Assembly: GCA_024331095.1 (NCBI GenBank)
Contig: JANDJE010000002.1
Span: 1 to 64,000 of the forward strand
Reading direction: 5' to 3'
Length of the DNA: 64,000 nucleotides
DNA from: Nitrospira sp.
Lineage (GTDB): Bacteria > Nitrospirota > Nitrospiria > Nitrospirales > Nitrospiraceae
Both the position numbers and the translations under genes were made by a program. Below are positions 1-7,475 of the stretch, in pieces; position 1 is the first letter of the stretch, and the number at the start of each line of letters is the position of its first letter. The notes under the pieces were generated by a model. It ran no database searches. It had not been told where the DNA came from and saw nothing but the letters and a program-made list of their open reading frames with translations.

Positions 1-1382
1 TTGAAACCGGTGCCGTAGCTTCCCCGAAACCTGGTGCCGGTTTCTTTAAGGTAATAGCCGCCGGTCACCCGATAGGTGGTGGCGTCTTCAAACCGGTTAT
101 AACTGTCATGCCGTCCGCCCGCTGTAAAAAACAATCGATCCCATAGGTTGACCTGCGCTTGGGCGAACCCGGCGTTAGACGAAATGACCCGAGCCGGTTC
201 CGTGGCGCCGTAGAAGCTGGGAGCATCACCTTCATCCCTCCGCAATTGATAGCCGGCAGTGAGGAGCACCCACTTGCCGATTTGCACATCGTTTTGCCAC
301 TCCAATCGGCGATTTAAAACCTCCAAATCGCTGGAAAAGGGGGTGAAACAGGCATCTAAATTGGGGAAACACGACGTCGGGCTGGCTGAGATGAACTGTC
401 TCGTATTGAGATTGAATCCCACACTGCCGCTGTCACTCTTTAGCCGCTGGTTCGACTGTGACAGGGTCAAGATAGTGGTCCACCATGACGTAAGCGGCTG
501 GCGCCAGGTTCCATTCAGGATGAGATTCCGATTCGTCGATCGCGCGCCGAAGACATCGGCCGGAGCACCGCTATCGGCAAAGCCGTCGAAACTGAGTCTT
601 GAATCATACCAGCGCATGTTGAACTCGAGGCGGCCGTCCTTCGGCAACTCTGTACCGATCTTGGCTGATACTTGAATGTTGTGGAATCCGTCGTTTTCGA
701 AGGCCCCTCGTCGGTAGTTGATCGCCGAAAAACTGCTGGTATCCCAGCGTGAGACCGACAGAGAAAAATCAAAAGGCCCCCTTGCTCCGGATAGATGCCC
801 TCCCTCCCGAAACGTCGCGAACGAGCCATACTCGAAAAAGGCGCCGATATTCGGCTTGCCGGTTCCTTTTTTTGTATAGATATTAATCACCCCGCCAATG
901 GCATCCGAGCCGTACAGCATCCCCTGCGCGCCGCGCAGGATTTCAATCCGATCGATGTTGTCCACCGTCAAGCTCGAAAAGTCATAGGCACCGGTCGTGG
1001 GACTGTTGACGATCACGCCATCGATCAACACCAACGTGTGCCGGGCAAAGGCCCCTCGCATTTTCACCGTGGCTTCGGTGCCGGGACCGCCGCTCGACGT
1101 GGCGAAAACGCCCTGCGCCAGGCGCAGCCCATCGATGACAGTTTTGATGCCCTTTTGTTCCAACTCCTCACCGCTAATGACCTCGACGGCGCTGGTGATC
1201 TGTGTCGCGGGTATTTCTGTTTTCGTGGCGCTCACGACAACGCCGGGAGCTTCCAGAGTCTCCGAAGTCTCCGACCGGCTTGCCATCGCCAATTCCTGCG
1301 CATGGGCTGAAGGAAGAAAGACGGACGTTACGAACACTGCACTGAGCAGACCGCGCCCCAGGCGCGGGCGGACACGAATCAT
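1..1382 (-). CDS. btuB: TonB-dependent outer-membrane receptor, probably vitamin B12 (BtuB); 3' part outside window
   Basis: This is the N-terminal 460 codons of a TonB-dependent receptor; the C-terminal barrel continues beyond the left edge. It starts with a signal peptide of about 28 residues (basic n-region MIRVRPRLGR, hydrophobic core, AHA cleavage site). A TonB-box-like stretch, TLEAPGVVVSATKTE, follows, then a plug domain with the pattern typical of BtuB/CirA plugs (DGLRLAQGVF, TVKMRGA, IEILRGAQGMLYGSDAIGGVINI). The protein would sit in the outer membrane and move substrate inward with energy from TonB-ExbBD. The B12 assignment rests on the cobalamin riboswitch immediately upstream and on btuFCD beyond it, not on substrate-specific residues. 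The ATG at 1382 has a good ribosome binding site (GGGAGG) a few bases upstream. Another siderophore or corrinoid receptor is possible but less likely. Confidence 0.85.
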   Translation of the reverse strand, partial: MIRVRPRLGRGLLSAVFVTSVFLPSAHAQELAMASRSETSETLEAPGVVVSATKTEIPATQITSAVEVISGEELEQKGIKTVIDGLRLAQGVFATSSGGPGTEATVKMRGAFARHTLVLIDGVIVNSPTTGAYDFSSLTVDNIDRIEILRGAQGMLYGSDAIGGVINIYTKKGTGKPNIGAFFEYGSFATFREGGHLSGARGPFDFSLSVSRWDTSSFSAINYRRGAFENDGFHNIQVSAKIGTELPKDGRLEFNMRWYDSRLSFDGFADSGAPADVFGARSTNRNLILNGTWRQPLTSWWTTILTLSQSNQRLKSDSGSVGFNLNTRQFISASPTSCFPNLDACFTPFSSDLEVLNRRLEWQNDVQIGKWVLLTAGYQLRRDEGDAPSFYGATEPARVISSNAGFAQAQVNLWDRLFFTAGGRHDSYNRFEDATTYRVTGGYYLKETGTRFRGSYGTGF

Positions 1383-1419
1383 GGCAACCTCCCTTTAGCT
1401 CGAAGAGGGTTGAGTTGAT

Positions 1420-1580
1420 CCGTCAGACGGGTCTCCTGACTCGCGGCTCGTCGCTCCCCTGCGCCTTCCCATGCGCGGACACGCACAGTGGCATTGTGCA
1501 GCGTCGCTCCCCGCTTACAGTGGCGGCACCGTGATGGCTTTGCACCATCTTCCCCGGCGCTGACGGATAATCAGTTCGAC
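1420..1580 (-). promoter_or_regulatory. Cobalamin riboswitch upstream of btuB
   Basis: On the minus strand this leader shows the conserved landmarks of the adenosylcobalamin riboswitch in order: a 5' GGTGC..AGCCATCACGGTGCC segment with GCCACTGTAAGC, a second B12-box GCCACTG, the GGGAAGGC strand, and the 3' AGTCAGGAGACC box at about 1425-1441. The receptor start codon lies only about 40 bases downstream. I see no hairpin with a U-run in between, so control by hiding the GGGAGG ribosome binding site is more likely than termination. Boundaries are approximate. Confidence 0.9.
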
Positions 1581-1627
1581 TCCTCTTTTTTATGAAAACA
1601 AGACAGCATCCCTTTGCAACGATCCGA

Positions 1628-1654
1628 CGGGAAGAGGGGATGGAACCCTTCCCG
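1628..1654. terminator. GC-rich hairpin after the nitrilase gene (possible terminator)
   Basis: An inverted repeat, CGGGAAG paired with CTTCCCG and an inner GGG/CCC, lies about 20 bases past the nitrilase stop codon and before the second riboswitch. It could end the btuFCD-nitrilase transcript or protect its 3' end. No run of T follows on either strand, so it is not a standard intrinsic terminator and the call is weak. Confidence 0.35.
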
Positions 1655-1672
1655 CTGACTTTTGGCTTCACA

Positions 1673-2443
1673 TCAGTTCTGCAACGGCATCGCTTCAAAC
1701 GCTTCTCTCGTCGGAGCCATGGCGTCGAAATCCCAACCGAATAGCAGAATGGCCGCTCGTTCCGATGAATGGACAAGCAGCCGTGTTCCATTGTTCACCA
1801 CCAGGCTCTGGGCGTTTCGAAAATCCAGCGCACGTTCGATCCCGGTTCGATTGCAAACGATCAGCGGCAACCCGGTTTCTCTGGAACGATCCTCCCATTC
1901 GCCATTGGGTCCATGAAGCCCAGGGCCCCACGAAGAGGGCGAGAGAAGCAGTTGCGCGCCGCTTCGTTTCAACGAACCGGCGATACCAGGCGTAAAAGCA
2001 TCGGCGCACACCAAGAGTCCGACGGTGATGCCATCACATCGAACCGGTTGTGCCCTCTCCCCCGGGCTGGACCAGGACCGTGAATCGCTTCTCGTATTGA
2101 TCTTTCGATGTCTGCCGAGGATGTCACCACCGGGACCGATCACAAACGCTGAATTATAGAACCGGTTCCCCTCCTGTTCCGGACAGGCGAGAAAGACCGT
2201 GACACCCAATTTCCGAACCAGTCGGCAAAAACGTGTCATCCAAGCATCAGGTTGCGGCTTGATCCAGCCGGTCCCAATGAGCGGGGGAAACTGGAGGCCG
2301 CATAACACCAATTCAGGCGTCACAATCCATCGGGCGCCGGACGCAGCCGCCTTGGTGACGGCCTCCACCACCATCGCCTGATTACGAGCAACGGCGCCGG
2401 GAACGATGTCAAGATGCAGGAGCGCGATCGTTCCCACTTTCAT
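1673..2443 (-). CDS. Nitrilase-superfamily carbon-nitrogen hydrolase in the B12 uptake operon
   Basis: This 256-residue protein carries the complete catalytic triad of the nitrilase superfamily: Glu44 in TPELVLCG, Lys114 in HRKINTR and Cys146 in LVCADAF. The family hydrolyses C-N bonds of amides and nitriles through a thioester at the cysteine. No signal peptide is seen, so it is probably cytoplasmic. The start codon overlaps the btuD stop (ATGA), so it is translated with the B12 transporter and falls under the same upstream riboswitch. That context suggests a corrinoid side-chain amide or a related compound as substrate, but this is inference. A general omega-amidase or carbamoyl hydrolase that happens to be in the operon cannot be excluded. 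CbiZ, the known cobinamide amidohydrolase, belongs to a different family. Confidence 0.85.
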   Translation of the reverse strand: MKVGTIALLHLDIVPGAVARNQAMVVEAVTKAAASGARWIVTPELVLCGLQFPPLIGTGWIKPQPDAWMTRFCRLVRKLGVTVFLACPEQEGNRFYNSAFVIGPGGDILGRHRKINTRSDSRSWSSPGERAQPVRCDGITVGLLVCADAFTPGIAGSLKRSGAQLLLSPSSWGPGLHGPNGEWEDRSRETGLPLIVCNRTGIERALDFRNAQSLVVNNGTRLLVHSSERAAILLFGWDFDAMAPTREAFEAMPLQN

Positions 2444-3363
2444 GTGCCGGCTCTTATGCGATGCTTATCTTGTGGAGTCTGTATCGGTAACGTGACGCGC
2501 GGCTTCCCTGTCTGCGGATGGCGATCGATCATCACGTCGCACCCATAGACATCGTGCAAAATGTCGTGCCGAATGATCTCCGCCGGCGTTCCGATCGCCC
2601 GAACGGTCCCCTCCCTCATCATCGCAACCCGGTCGCAAAGCAGGCTTGCCACATTGAGATCGTGCGTGACCAACACCACCGTGAGCCGCCGTTCCCCGGC
2701 CAACCGGCGCACCAGCGAACACATCTCGATTTGATGACTGAGGTCCAGAAAGGCTGTGGGTTCATCGAGCAGCAGGATGCGCGACTCCTGGGCCAGAGCC
2801 CTTGCAATCAAGACCCGTTGCCGCTCTCCACCGGAAAGGTCCGAGACCAGCCGATCCGCCAATGCCACCACGTCTGTCTCTACCAGGGCTCGATGGACAG
2901 CGACGAGATCGGCTTCCGTCTCCGCTCCCACCCCCATGTTCCACCAACCCCTCTTCCGATGGGGGAACCGTCCCATCGACACGGTCTCGGCTACCGAGAA
3001 CGGAAACAGCGAAGGCTGTTCCTGCGGCACGACCGCAAGAATCCTGGCGACCTCGATGGGCGTCAGGGTAGAGACCGCCCGTCCTTCCACGTACACGGCA
3101 CCGGAAGCCGGGCGCAACAGACCGGCCATCAATTTGAGCAATGACGACTTGCCCGATCCATTGGGACCGACAATGCCAAGAATCTCGCCGGACCCGATGC
3201 TGAACGAAACATCTTCCACCGTCCAGCGCCGCTCAGGAGGAGCATGGTCGTACCGAAACAAGACGTGCTCGACGGCCATCGCCGGTTCTTCTGCCGGCTG
3301 GTCGGTCGCTTGTTCCGTGGTCTGTTCCAACTCGTGGGCAATCGGCATCCGCATCATACTCAT
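2440..3363 (-). CDS. btuD: Cobalamin ABC transporter ATP-binding protein
   Basis: This is the ATPase of the B12 importer and would sit on the cytoplasmic side of BtuC. All nucleotide-binding motifs are visible: Walker A GPNGSGKSS (66-74), Q-loop VVPQEQ, signature LSGGERQR (176-183), Walker B RILLLDEP with the catalytic Glu201, and an H-loop in VTHD. The length, 307 residues, is slightly above the roughly 250-270 usual for FecE/BtuD proteins. The extra residues are an acidic N-terminus (about residues 1-30) before the first strand, so the true start may be one of the several internal Met codons near the 5' end. The gene begins 8 bases after btuC and ends in an ATGA overlap with the nitrilase gene. 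An iron-siderophore ATPase would look the same; the riboswitch decides for B12. Confidence 0.88.
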   Translation of the reverse strand: MSMMRMPIAHELEQTTEQATDQPAEEPAMAVEHVLFRYDHAPPERRWTVEDVSFSIGSGEILGIVGPNGSGKSSLLKLMAGLLRPASGAVYVEGRAVSTLTPIEVARILAVVPQEQPSLFPFSVAETVSMGRFPHRKRGWWNMGVGAETEADLVAVHRALVETDVVALADRLVSDLSGGERQRVLIARALAQESRILLLDEPTAFLDLSHQIEMCSLVRRLAGERRLTVVLVTHDLNVASLLCDRVAMMREGTVRAIGTPAEIIRHDILHDVYGCDVMIDRHPQTGKPRVTLPIQTPQDKHRIRAGT

Positions 3364-3371
3364 CAGACCAT

Positions 3372-4529
3372 TCAGACCATCCGGCTTTTTTGCGCCAACA
3401 GGAAATAGAGGAAGATCGGGCCTCCGACCAACGCCGTCACCACCCCGACGGGAATCTCAGAAGGAGCCAAGATCGTGCGTGCCACCGTGTCGGAAATCAC
3501 CAAGAACATGCCGCCAACCAGAGCCGCAGCCGGCAGTAAGAGTCGATGGTCCGCCCCGAGAGCCATCCGAACCATGTGAGGCACCACCATCCCCACAAAC
3601 CCGATCATGCCGCTCACGGAAACGACCGCCCCCACCAGCAAAGCCGTCACGACGTACAGACGTTTCTTAGCCTGTTCGACATCGATTCCCAACGACCTCG
3701 CCGTCTCCTCTCCCTGCGTCAGCAGGTTCAGGACCGGCGCCTGCGACCACAGCCATGCCGTTCCGATCGCGACATAGGCGGCAATACCGAGCAACCCGCC
3801 CCATTCCCGAACGATCACCGACCCCATCAGCCAAGCGATCAGCCCGGCGGAACGGACCGGGTCCATGATCGACGTGATGAACATCATGAAGGCCGTGAGC
3901 ACGGCATTGAGCACGACTCCCGCGAGCAACAGGCCATGGACCGGCAATCGTCCACGGGACTGAGCCATCAGATAGATCACCACCAACGCGATGAGTCCTC
4001 CAGCGACCCCCCAGACCGGCGCTACCGATGCTTGCACCAGGAGCGACGAACCGGCCAGCAAGGTCGCCAGTGTAATGCCCAACGCCGCTCCACTGGAGAT
4101 CCCGAGCACGTAGGGATCGGCCAATGGATTGCGCAACAACGCTTGCAAGGTGGTTCCGACCCCCGCCAGGGTGCAGCCGATCAGAAAGCCCATCAGAACC
4201 CGCGGCAACCGGACCTGGAACAGAATGACTCCCGCCGGACCTCCGGCTTCATCGAGACGGCCGATCGTCACCAGCCTCCACCAAGCCCGCAGGACCTCGC
4301 CCCCGCCCAGATGAGCCGCTCCGAATGCAGTGCTGACGATGACGACAATGGCCGCAGCGACCACGATCCCAGTCAGCACCAGCCGTCGTCGGCGGACAGT
4401 CGCCACGGCCCCGGCTGTAATCCAGTCGAACTCCGTCAATCCCTCTGGGAAGCCGGACGTTCGTGCCTCCTTCGATTGAACCGTCACAGAAGACATCGAA
4501 GCCGCCTGTCCATCCGACATCCCCGGCAT
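3372..4529 (-). CDS. btuC: Cobalamin ABC transporter permease (FecCD/BtuC family)
   Basis: This is the inner-membrane channel subunit of the B12 importer, with about ten hydrophobic helices starting near residue 48 (LVLTGIVVAAAIVVIVSTAF). Family landmarks include RLPRVLMGFLIGCTLAGVGTTLQALLRNPLADPYVLGISSGAALG, shown here only as the region around residues 108-150, and GMIGFVGMVVPHMVRMALGADHR near residue 310, which contacts the ATPase. The cytoplasmic N-terminus of about 45 residues before the first helix is longer than usual. A GGAGGA ribosome binding site formed by the end of btuF precedes the chosen ATG. The gene sits between btuF and btuD with gaps of only 3 and 8 bases. Confidence 0.9.
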   Translation of the reverse strand: MPGMSDGQAASMSSVTVQSKEARTSGFPEGLTEFDWITAGAVATVRRRRLVLTGIVVAAAIVVIVSTAFGAAHLGGGEVLRAWWRLVTIGRLDEAGGPAGVILFQVRLPRVLMGFLIGCTLAGVGTTLQALLRNPLADPYVLGISSGAALGITLATLLAGSSLLVQASVAPVWGVAGGLIALVVIYLMAQSRGRLPVHGLLLAGVVLNAVLTAFMMFITSIMDPVRSAGLIAWLMGSVIVREWGGLLGIAAYVAIGTAWLWSQAPVLNLLTQGEETARSLGIDVEQAKKRLYVVTALLVGAVVSVSGMIGFVGMVVPHMVRMALGADHRLLLPAAALVGGMFLVISDTVARTILAPSEIPVGVVTALVGGPIFLYFLLAQKSRMV

Positions 4530-4532
4530 CCC

Positions 4533-5645
4533 TTACGATCCTCCGCTCGCGTGAGGTTCGGAATGAGACTCAGCAGGAGCCGACGGAAGCGGATGAAGAA
4601 TGTCCGCTAATCGTTCAAGCCCCTCAACGATTCGCGGGCCAGGCCGATTCAGCAGATCCCCCAAGATGGAATAGAGCCGTTCTTGCTTGATGGCGGACAA
4701 GCTGGTCCACCGTTGCCAGGCCCGCCGTTGGTCATCTGGAATTTCCGCATGTGATCCGTTTGATCCGACGGGAAAGAGCAGCACTTCCGGATCTTCGAGC
4801 AACACCGTTTCGATGCTGAGCCGGGGATACGGCATGGTGCTCTTGGCAGCCACATTGATGCCTCCAGCCAAGCCGATTAGCTGATCAATGAAACTCCCCG
4901 GCCCCACCGTGATCAACGGCTCACTGTTCAAGACATAAAGCACCCTCACCGGCGGCTGTCCTTGCACCCGCTGTTTGACGGCGGTGATCCGTTGGCGCAG
5001 CTCCATTACTAGCGAGGCCGCCTCGGCCTCCCGATTGACCATCCGCCCGAGAGTTTGAATCTGCGTGAGCACGCCGTCCACGGTCCGACCGGCCAGGAAG
5101 AAAATGGGAATGTGCAGATGGTCGAGCGTGGCAACGAGATCGGGCTTCACAAATTCCTGCGGAGCCAGAACCAAATCCGGTTGCAGAACGACGAGCGATT
5201 CCACGTTGGGGCTGCCGTAGCCGACTTTGGGCTTGCGCGCAGCTCCGGGCGGAAAATCGCAAAAGGGTGTCACCCCCGCCACCAGGTCTCCGGCTCCGAT
5301 CGCAAACAACATTTCCGTGATACTGGGAGCCAATGAAACAATCCGGCGGGGAGAAGCGGCGAGGTGAAGCTTCCTGCCCGCATCGTCAACGAAGGATCGT
5401 GACGAAACATGCGTCATAAATGGCATGCCGGTTAAAATTCCTTGCGGGCGTCGCTTCATGGCTGACCATGCTCCATCAGTCTTAGCAAGGGCTTCCTCCC
5501 CCATCGCTGCAGCAAGAGCGATCAACAAGCCGATGCGTGGCCAAAGCCCGTACCCTGCGCGACTCGGCCTCGGCCATGACCTGCCGACACAAAAAATCCT
5601 CAAGGCCTTTCCACAAGACCTTGAGGATTGCCCCCGCCTCTTCAT
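4533..5645 (-). CDS. btuF: Cobalamin-binding periplasmic protein (start uncertain)
   Basis: This is the substrate-binding protein of the B12 importer, of the helical-backbone (PF01497) type. The domain begins near RRIVSLAPSITEMLFAIGAGDLVAGVT and contains YGSPNVESLVVLQPDLVLA and the C-terminal lobe RPGPRIVEGLERLADIL. A hydrophobic stretch, IGLLIALAAAMGEEALA, is a plausible export signal. The start is a real problem. The frame is open up to a GTG at 5717, but that lies inside the riboswitch, and a terminator hairpin at 5588-5631 is also in frame. I chose the ATG at 5645 because it has an upstream GAGG-type ribosome binding site and keeps the signal segment. Starts after the terminator (for example 5504 or 5459) lack a good ribosome binding site and cut into or remove the signal. 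Confidence 0.75.
   Translation of the reverse strand: MKRRGQSSRSCGKALRIFCVGRSWPRPSRAGYGLWPRIGLLIALAAAMGEEALAKTDGAWSAMKRRPQGILTGMPFMTHVSSRSFVDDAGRKLHLAASPRRIVSLAPSITEMLFAIGAGDLVAGVTPFCDFPPGAARKPKVGYGSPNVESLVVLQPDLVLAPQEFVKPDLVATLDHLHIPIFFLAGRTVDGVLTQIQTLGRMVNREAEAASLVMELRQRITAVKQRVQGQPPVRVLYVLNSEPLITVGPGSFIDQLIGLAGGINVAAKSTMPYPRLSIETVLLEDPEVLLFPVGSNGSHAEIPDDQRRAWQRWTSLSAIKQERLYSILGDLLNRPGPRIVEGLERLADILHPLPSAPAESHSEPHASGGS
5588..5631 (-). terminator. Intrinsic terminator downstream of the btuF riboswitch
   Basis: On the minus strand an 11-base-pair stem (AATCCTCAAGG pairing with CCTTGAGGATT) is followed at once by a run of six T. It lies 57 bases past the 3' box of the riboswitch. This is the expected expression platform for B12-dependent transcription termination ahead of btuFCD. 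It also lies inside the longest open frame of btuF, which bears on that gene's start. Confidence 0.8.
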
Positions 5646-5687
5646 CCTCACCCGTTCCTCAGCCCTCGAAGGAACATCGGTCACTTC

Positions 5688-5881
5688 TCCAGCCAGGTCT
5701 TCTGGCTCATGGTTCACCCTACTCCCCGCACCTTCCCGGCGCCGCCTTGATTGTTCGCCATTTCTCCATGAGAAATGACAGACGAAATTAGACTAAGCGC
5801 CAGTGGCCACCGCGGGTTTCGTCCCCATTTACAGCGGCGGGACCGCGAGGGATTCGCACCCTCTTCCCTTAACTAGAGGCT
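5688..5881 (-). promoter_or_regulatory. Cobalamin riboswitch upstream of btuFCD
   Basis: On the minus strand the conserved cobalamin aptamer elements appear in order: GGGTGCGAATCCCTCGCGGTCCCGCC, here spanning about 5826-5856, then CGCTGTAA, the B12-box GGCCACTGGCG, the GGGAAGGTGCGGGGAG strand, and the 3' GAGCCAGAAGACCTGGC box at about 5693-5712. A promoter lies just upstream and a terminator just downstream, so the whole regulatory unit is visible. Confidence 0.9.
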
Positions 5882-5893
5882 ATGTGAGGCAGC

Positions 5894-5923
5894 ACAATAG
5901 GAGAGCCCGCCAAAGCTTGTCAA
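5894..5923 (-). promoter_or_regulatory. Sigma-70-type promoter of the B12 uptake operon
   Basis: The minus strand has a consensus -35 TTGACA (5923-5918), an 18-base spacer and a -10 TATTGT (5899-5894). Transcription would start near 5887, directly at the 5' edge of the riboswitch aptamer, which supports both calls. Confidence 0.65.
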
Positions 5924-6000
5924 GGCCGAGACGTCCACATCGGGAGCGACTCGCTCGGACAATGAGTTCCGTTCAGACTCTAGGGCGATCCGCTCGTCGC

Positions 6001-6030
6001 TTGTCAGTCTTCACAAGTCTGTGCTAGATT
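6001..6030 (+). promoter_or_regulatory. Candidate promoter of rpmB
   Basis: TTGTCA (6001-6006), an 18-base spacer and TAGATT (6025-6030) with an upstream TGn extension lie about 35 bases before the rpmB ribosome binding site. It is divergent from the B12 operon promoter. Confidence 0.45.
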
Positions 6031-6072
6031 TGGTCGATTTAGCACAACAGCTTTTTCCGAAGGAGTGTGATC

Positions 6073-6264
6073 GTGGCCTTTCAATGTGAGCTCTGCCAGA
6101 AAAAACCGGTATCCGGGAACAATGTGAGTCATGCCAACAACAAAACCCGGCGCGTGTTCAATCCCAACCTCCAAACGGTTCGCGCCGTGATCGGCGGCAC
6201 CCACAAACGCATTCGCGTCTGCACCCGCTGCCTGCGCTCAGGTCTCGTGAAAAAGGCGGTCTAA
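6073..6264 (+). CDS. rpmB: 50S ribosomal protein L28
   Basis: This 63-residue protein matches L28: [20 protein letters not shown] at the N-terminus, the basic [11 protein letters not shown] segment, and [13 protein letters not shown] at the end. The two CxxC pairs (CELC and CTRC) mark the zinc-binding (C+) form of L28. I chose the GTG at 6073, which gives the usual MAFxCE start, rather than the in-frame GTG at 6067. The AGGAG at 6061-6065 is spaced 7 bases from 6073 but almost touches 6067. The gene stands alone, facing away from the B12 operon. Confidence 0.95.
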   Translation: MAFQCELCQKKPVSGNNVSHANNKTRRVFNPNLQTVRAVIGGTHKRIRVCTRCLRSGLVKKAV

Positions 6265-6364
6265 GCTTCTTTTTCTTGCATTTCCTCGTCCCGGCCTGGC
6301 ATAGGGGTGGTTTTTCTACAGCTATTTGCGAGAACTCGACGCCGACGAGGAGGTAAGAGAAGAT

Positions 6365-6439
6365 TGGAGCGGGCGATGGGATTTGAACCCACGACAACTA
6401 GCTTGGGAAGCTAGGACTCTACCACTGAGCTACGCCCGC
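6365..6439 (-). tRNA. tRNA-Gly (anticodon CCC)
   Basis: On the minus strand this folds as a standard cloverleaf: acceptor GCGGGCG/CGCCCGC, D-arm GCTC..GAGT, anticodon stem CTAGC/GCTAG with loop TTCCCAA, and T-arm GTGGG-TTCAAAT-CCCAT. The anticodon is CCC, reading GGG glycine codons. The 3' CCA is encoded in the DNA (6365-6367). Confidence 0.95.
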
Positions 6440-6574
6440 CCACAGTTTGCATCCTACGCGCGAGCCAGGTGACAAGTCAAGAAAGAGACGGAAGCCTCTC
6501 CTTTTTGACTCATGACAGCCATGCCCCGCGAGAGACGCTGATTCTCCGTGGTAGAGAACACGCATCTCACCCGG

Positions 6575-6580
6575 TACAAT
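6575..6580 (+). promoter_or_regulatory. Candidate -10 element giving a leaderless coaX mRNA
   Basis: TACAAT at 6575-6580 is followed by 7 bases and then the ATG of coaX, so transcription would begin at the start codon. There is no ribosome binding site before that ATG. A convincing -35 is not visible, so the call is tentative. Confidence 0.35.
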
Positions 6581-6587
6581 AGAATCC

Positions 6588-7385
6588 ATGGATTCTATGC
6601 TGGCGGCAATCGACATCGGCAATACAAACATTGTCTGGGGCGTATTCGAAGGGTCGGCCATCCAAGCCCATTGGCGGTTGGCCACCAATCCGAAGGCGAC
6701 CGCCGATGAATATGGAGTCCTCTGCGCCAACTTACTTGAGCGGAAATGGCGGCCTCCGAAACGGATCACCGGCGCGATCATCTCCAGTGTGGTTCCGTCC
6801 CTCACGGAAACGTTTGTCTCGATGGTGGAAACATATTTTGCCTGTACGCCGGTGGTTGTGTCTTCGGACATGGATACAGGACTGAGGCTCAAATACGCCA
6901 ACCCCAAAGAAATAGGCAGCGATCGTCTCGTCAACGCGGCGGCGGCTCACCACAAGTTTCAACGAGACCTCATCATCGTCGATTTCGGCACGGCCACGAC
7001 CTTTTGCGCCGTAACCCGATCCGGAGACTACCTGGGCGGCGCCATCGCACCGGGCCTTGGCATTGCGGCGGAGGCGCTCTTCGCCCGAGCCGCGAAATTG
7101 AGCAAGGTCGAGCTGCTGCGACCCAAAACCGTCATCGGAACGGATACCGCCGCCAGCATCCAATCCGGTCTTCTGTTCGGTTACGCCGGACTGGTCGATG
7201 CTCTTGTCAGACGCATGGAACAAGAAATGGGTCGAACCTCTTACGTCGTCGCGACAGGAGGATTGGCCTCCATTGTCGCTCCGGAAACCGGTACCATTCA
7301 GACCATCGAACCTCTTTTGACCCTGGAAGGGCTGGCGCTACTCTATCGACGCGCCAGAGGTCTTCCTTTCCCCTCCTCAGACTGA
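6588..7385 (+). CDS. coaX: Type III pantothenate kinase
   Basis: CoaX phosphorylates pantothenate in the first committed step of coenzyme A synthesis and belongs to the ASKHA kinase fold. The phosphate-binding motifs are clear: AIDIGNTN near residue 7 (P-loop-like, with the catalytic Asp), GSDRLVNAAAAH near 110 and IIVDFGTATTFCAV near 128, then GGAIAPGLGIAAEALF. Its 265 residues fit the family's 250-270. Two in-frame Met codons (6588 and 6597) are possible. No ribosome binding site precedes either, while a TACAAT box suggests a leaderless message. It lies 90 bases ahead of grpE. Confidence 0.93.
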   Translation: MDSMLAAIDIGNTNIVWGVFEGSAIQAHWRLATNPKATADEYGVLCANLLERKWRPPKRITGAIISSVVPSLTETFVSMVETYFACTPVVVSSDMDTGLRLKYANPKEIGSDRLVNAAAAHHKFQRDLIIVDFGTATTFCAVTRSGDYLGGAIAPGLGIAAEALFARAAKLSKVELLRPKTVIGTDTAASIQSGLLFGYAGLVDALVRRMEQEMGRTSYVVATGGLASIVAPETGTIQTIEPLLTLEGLALLYRRARGLPFPSSD

Positions 7386-7475
7386 CCGGTTTTTCCCCTT
7401 TGCTCATTTTTCCTGATCATCCTGTTGACTTCTGATCCTCTATGGATATCTGGTTGACAATCAAAGGGGGATGCC

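Noticed and set aside
3546..4610. 354-codon plus-strand open frame
   Set aside because: Antisense to btuC; extremely rich in His, Arg, Asp and Gln with no fold.
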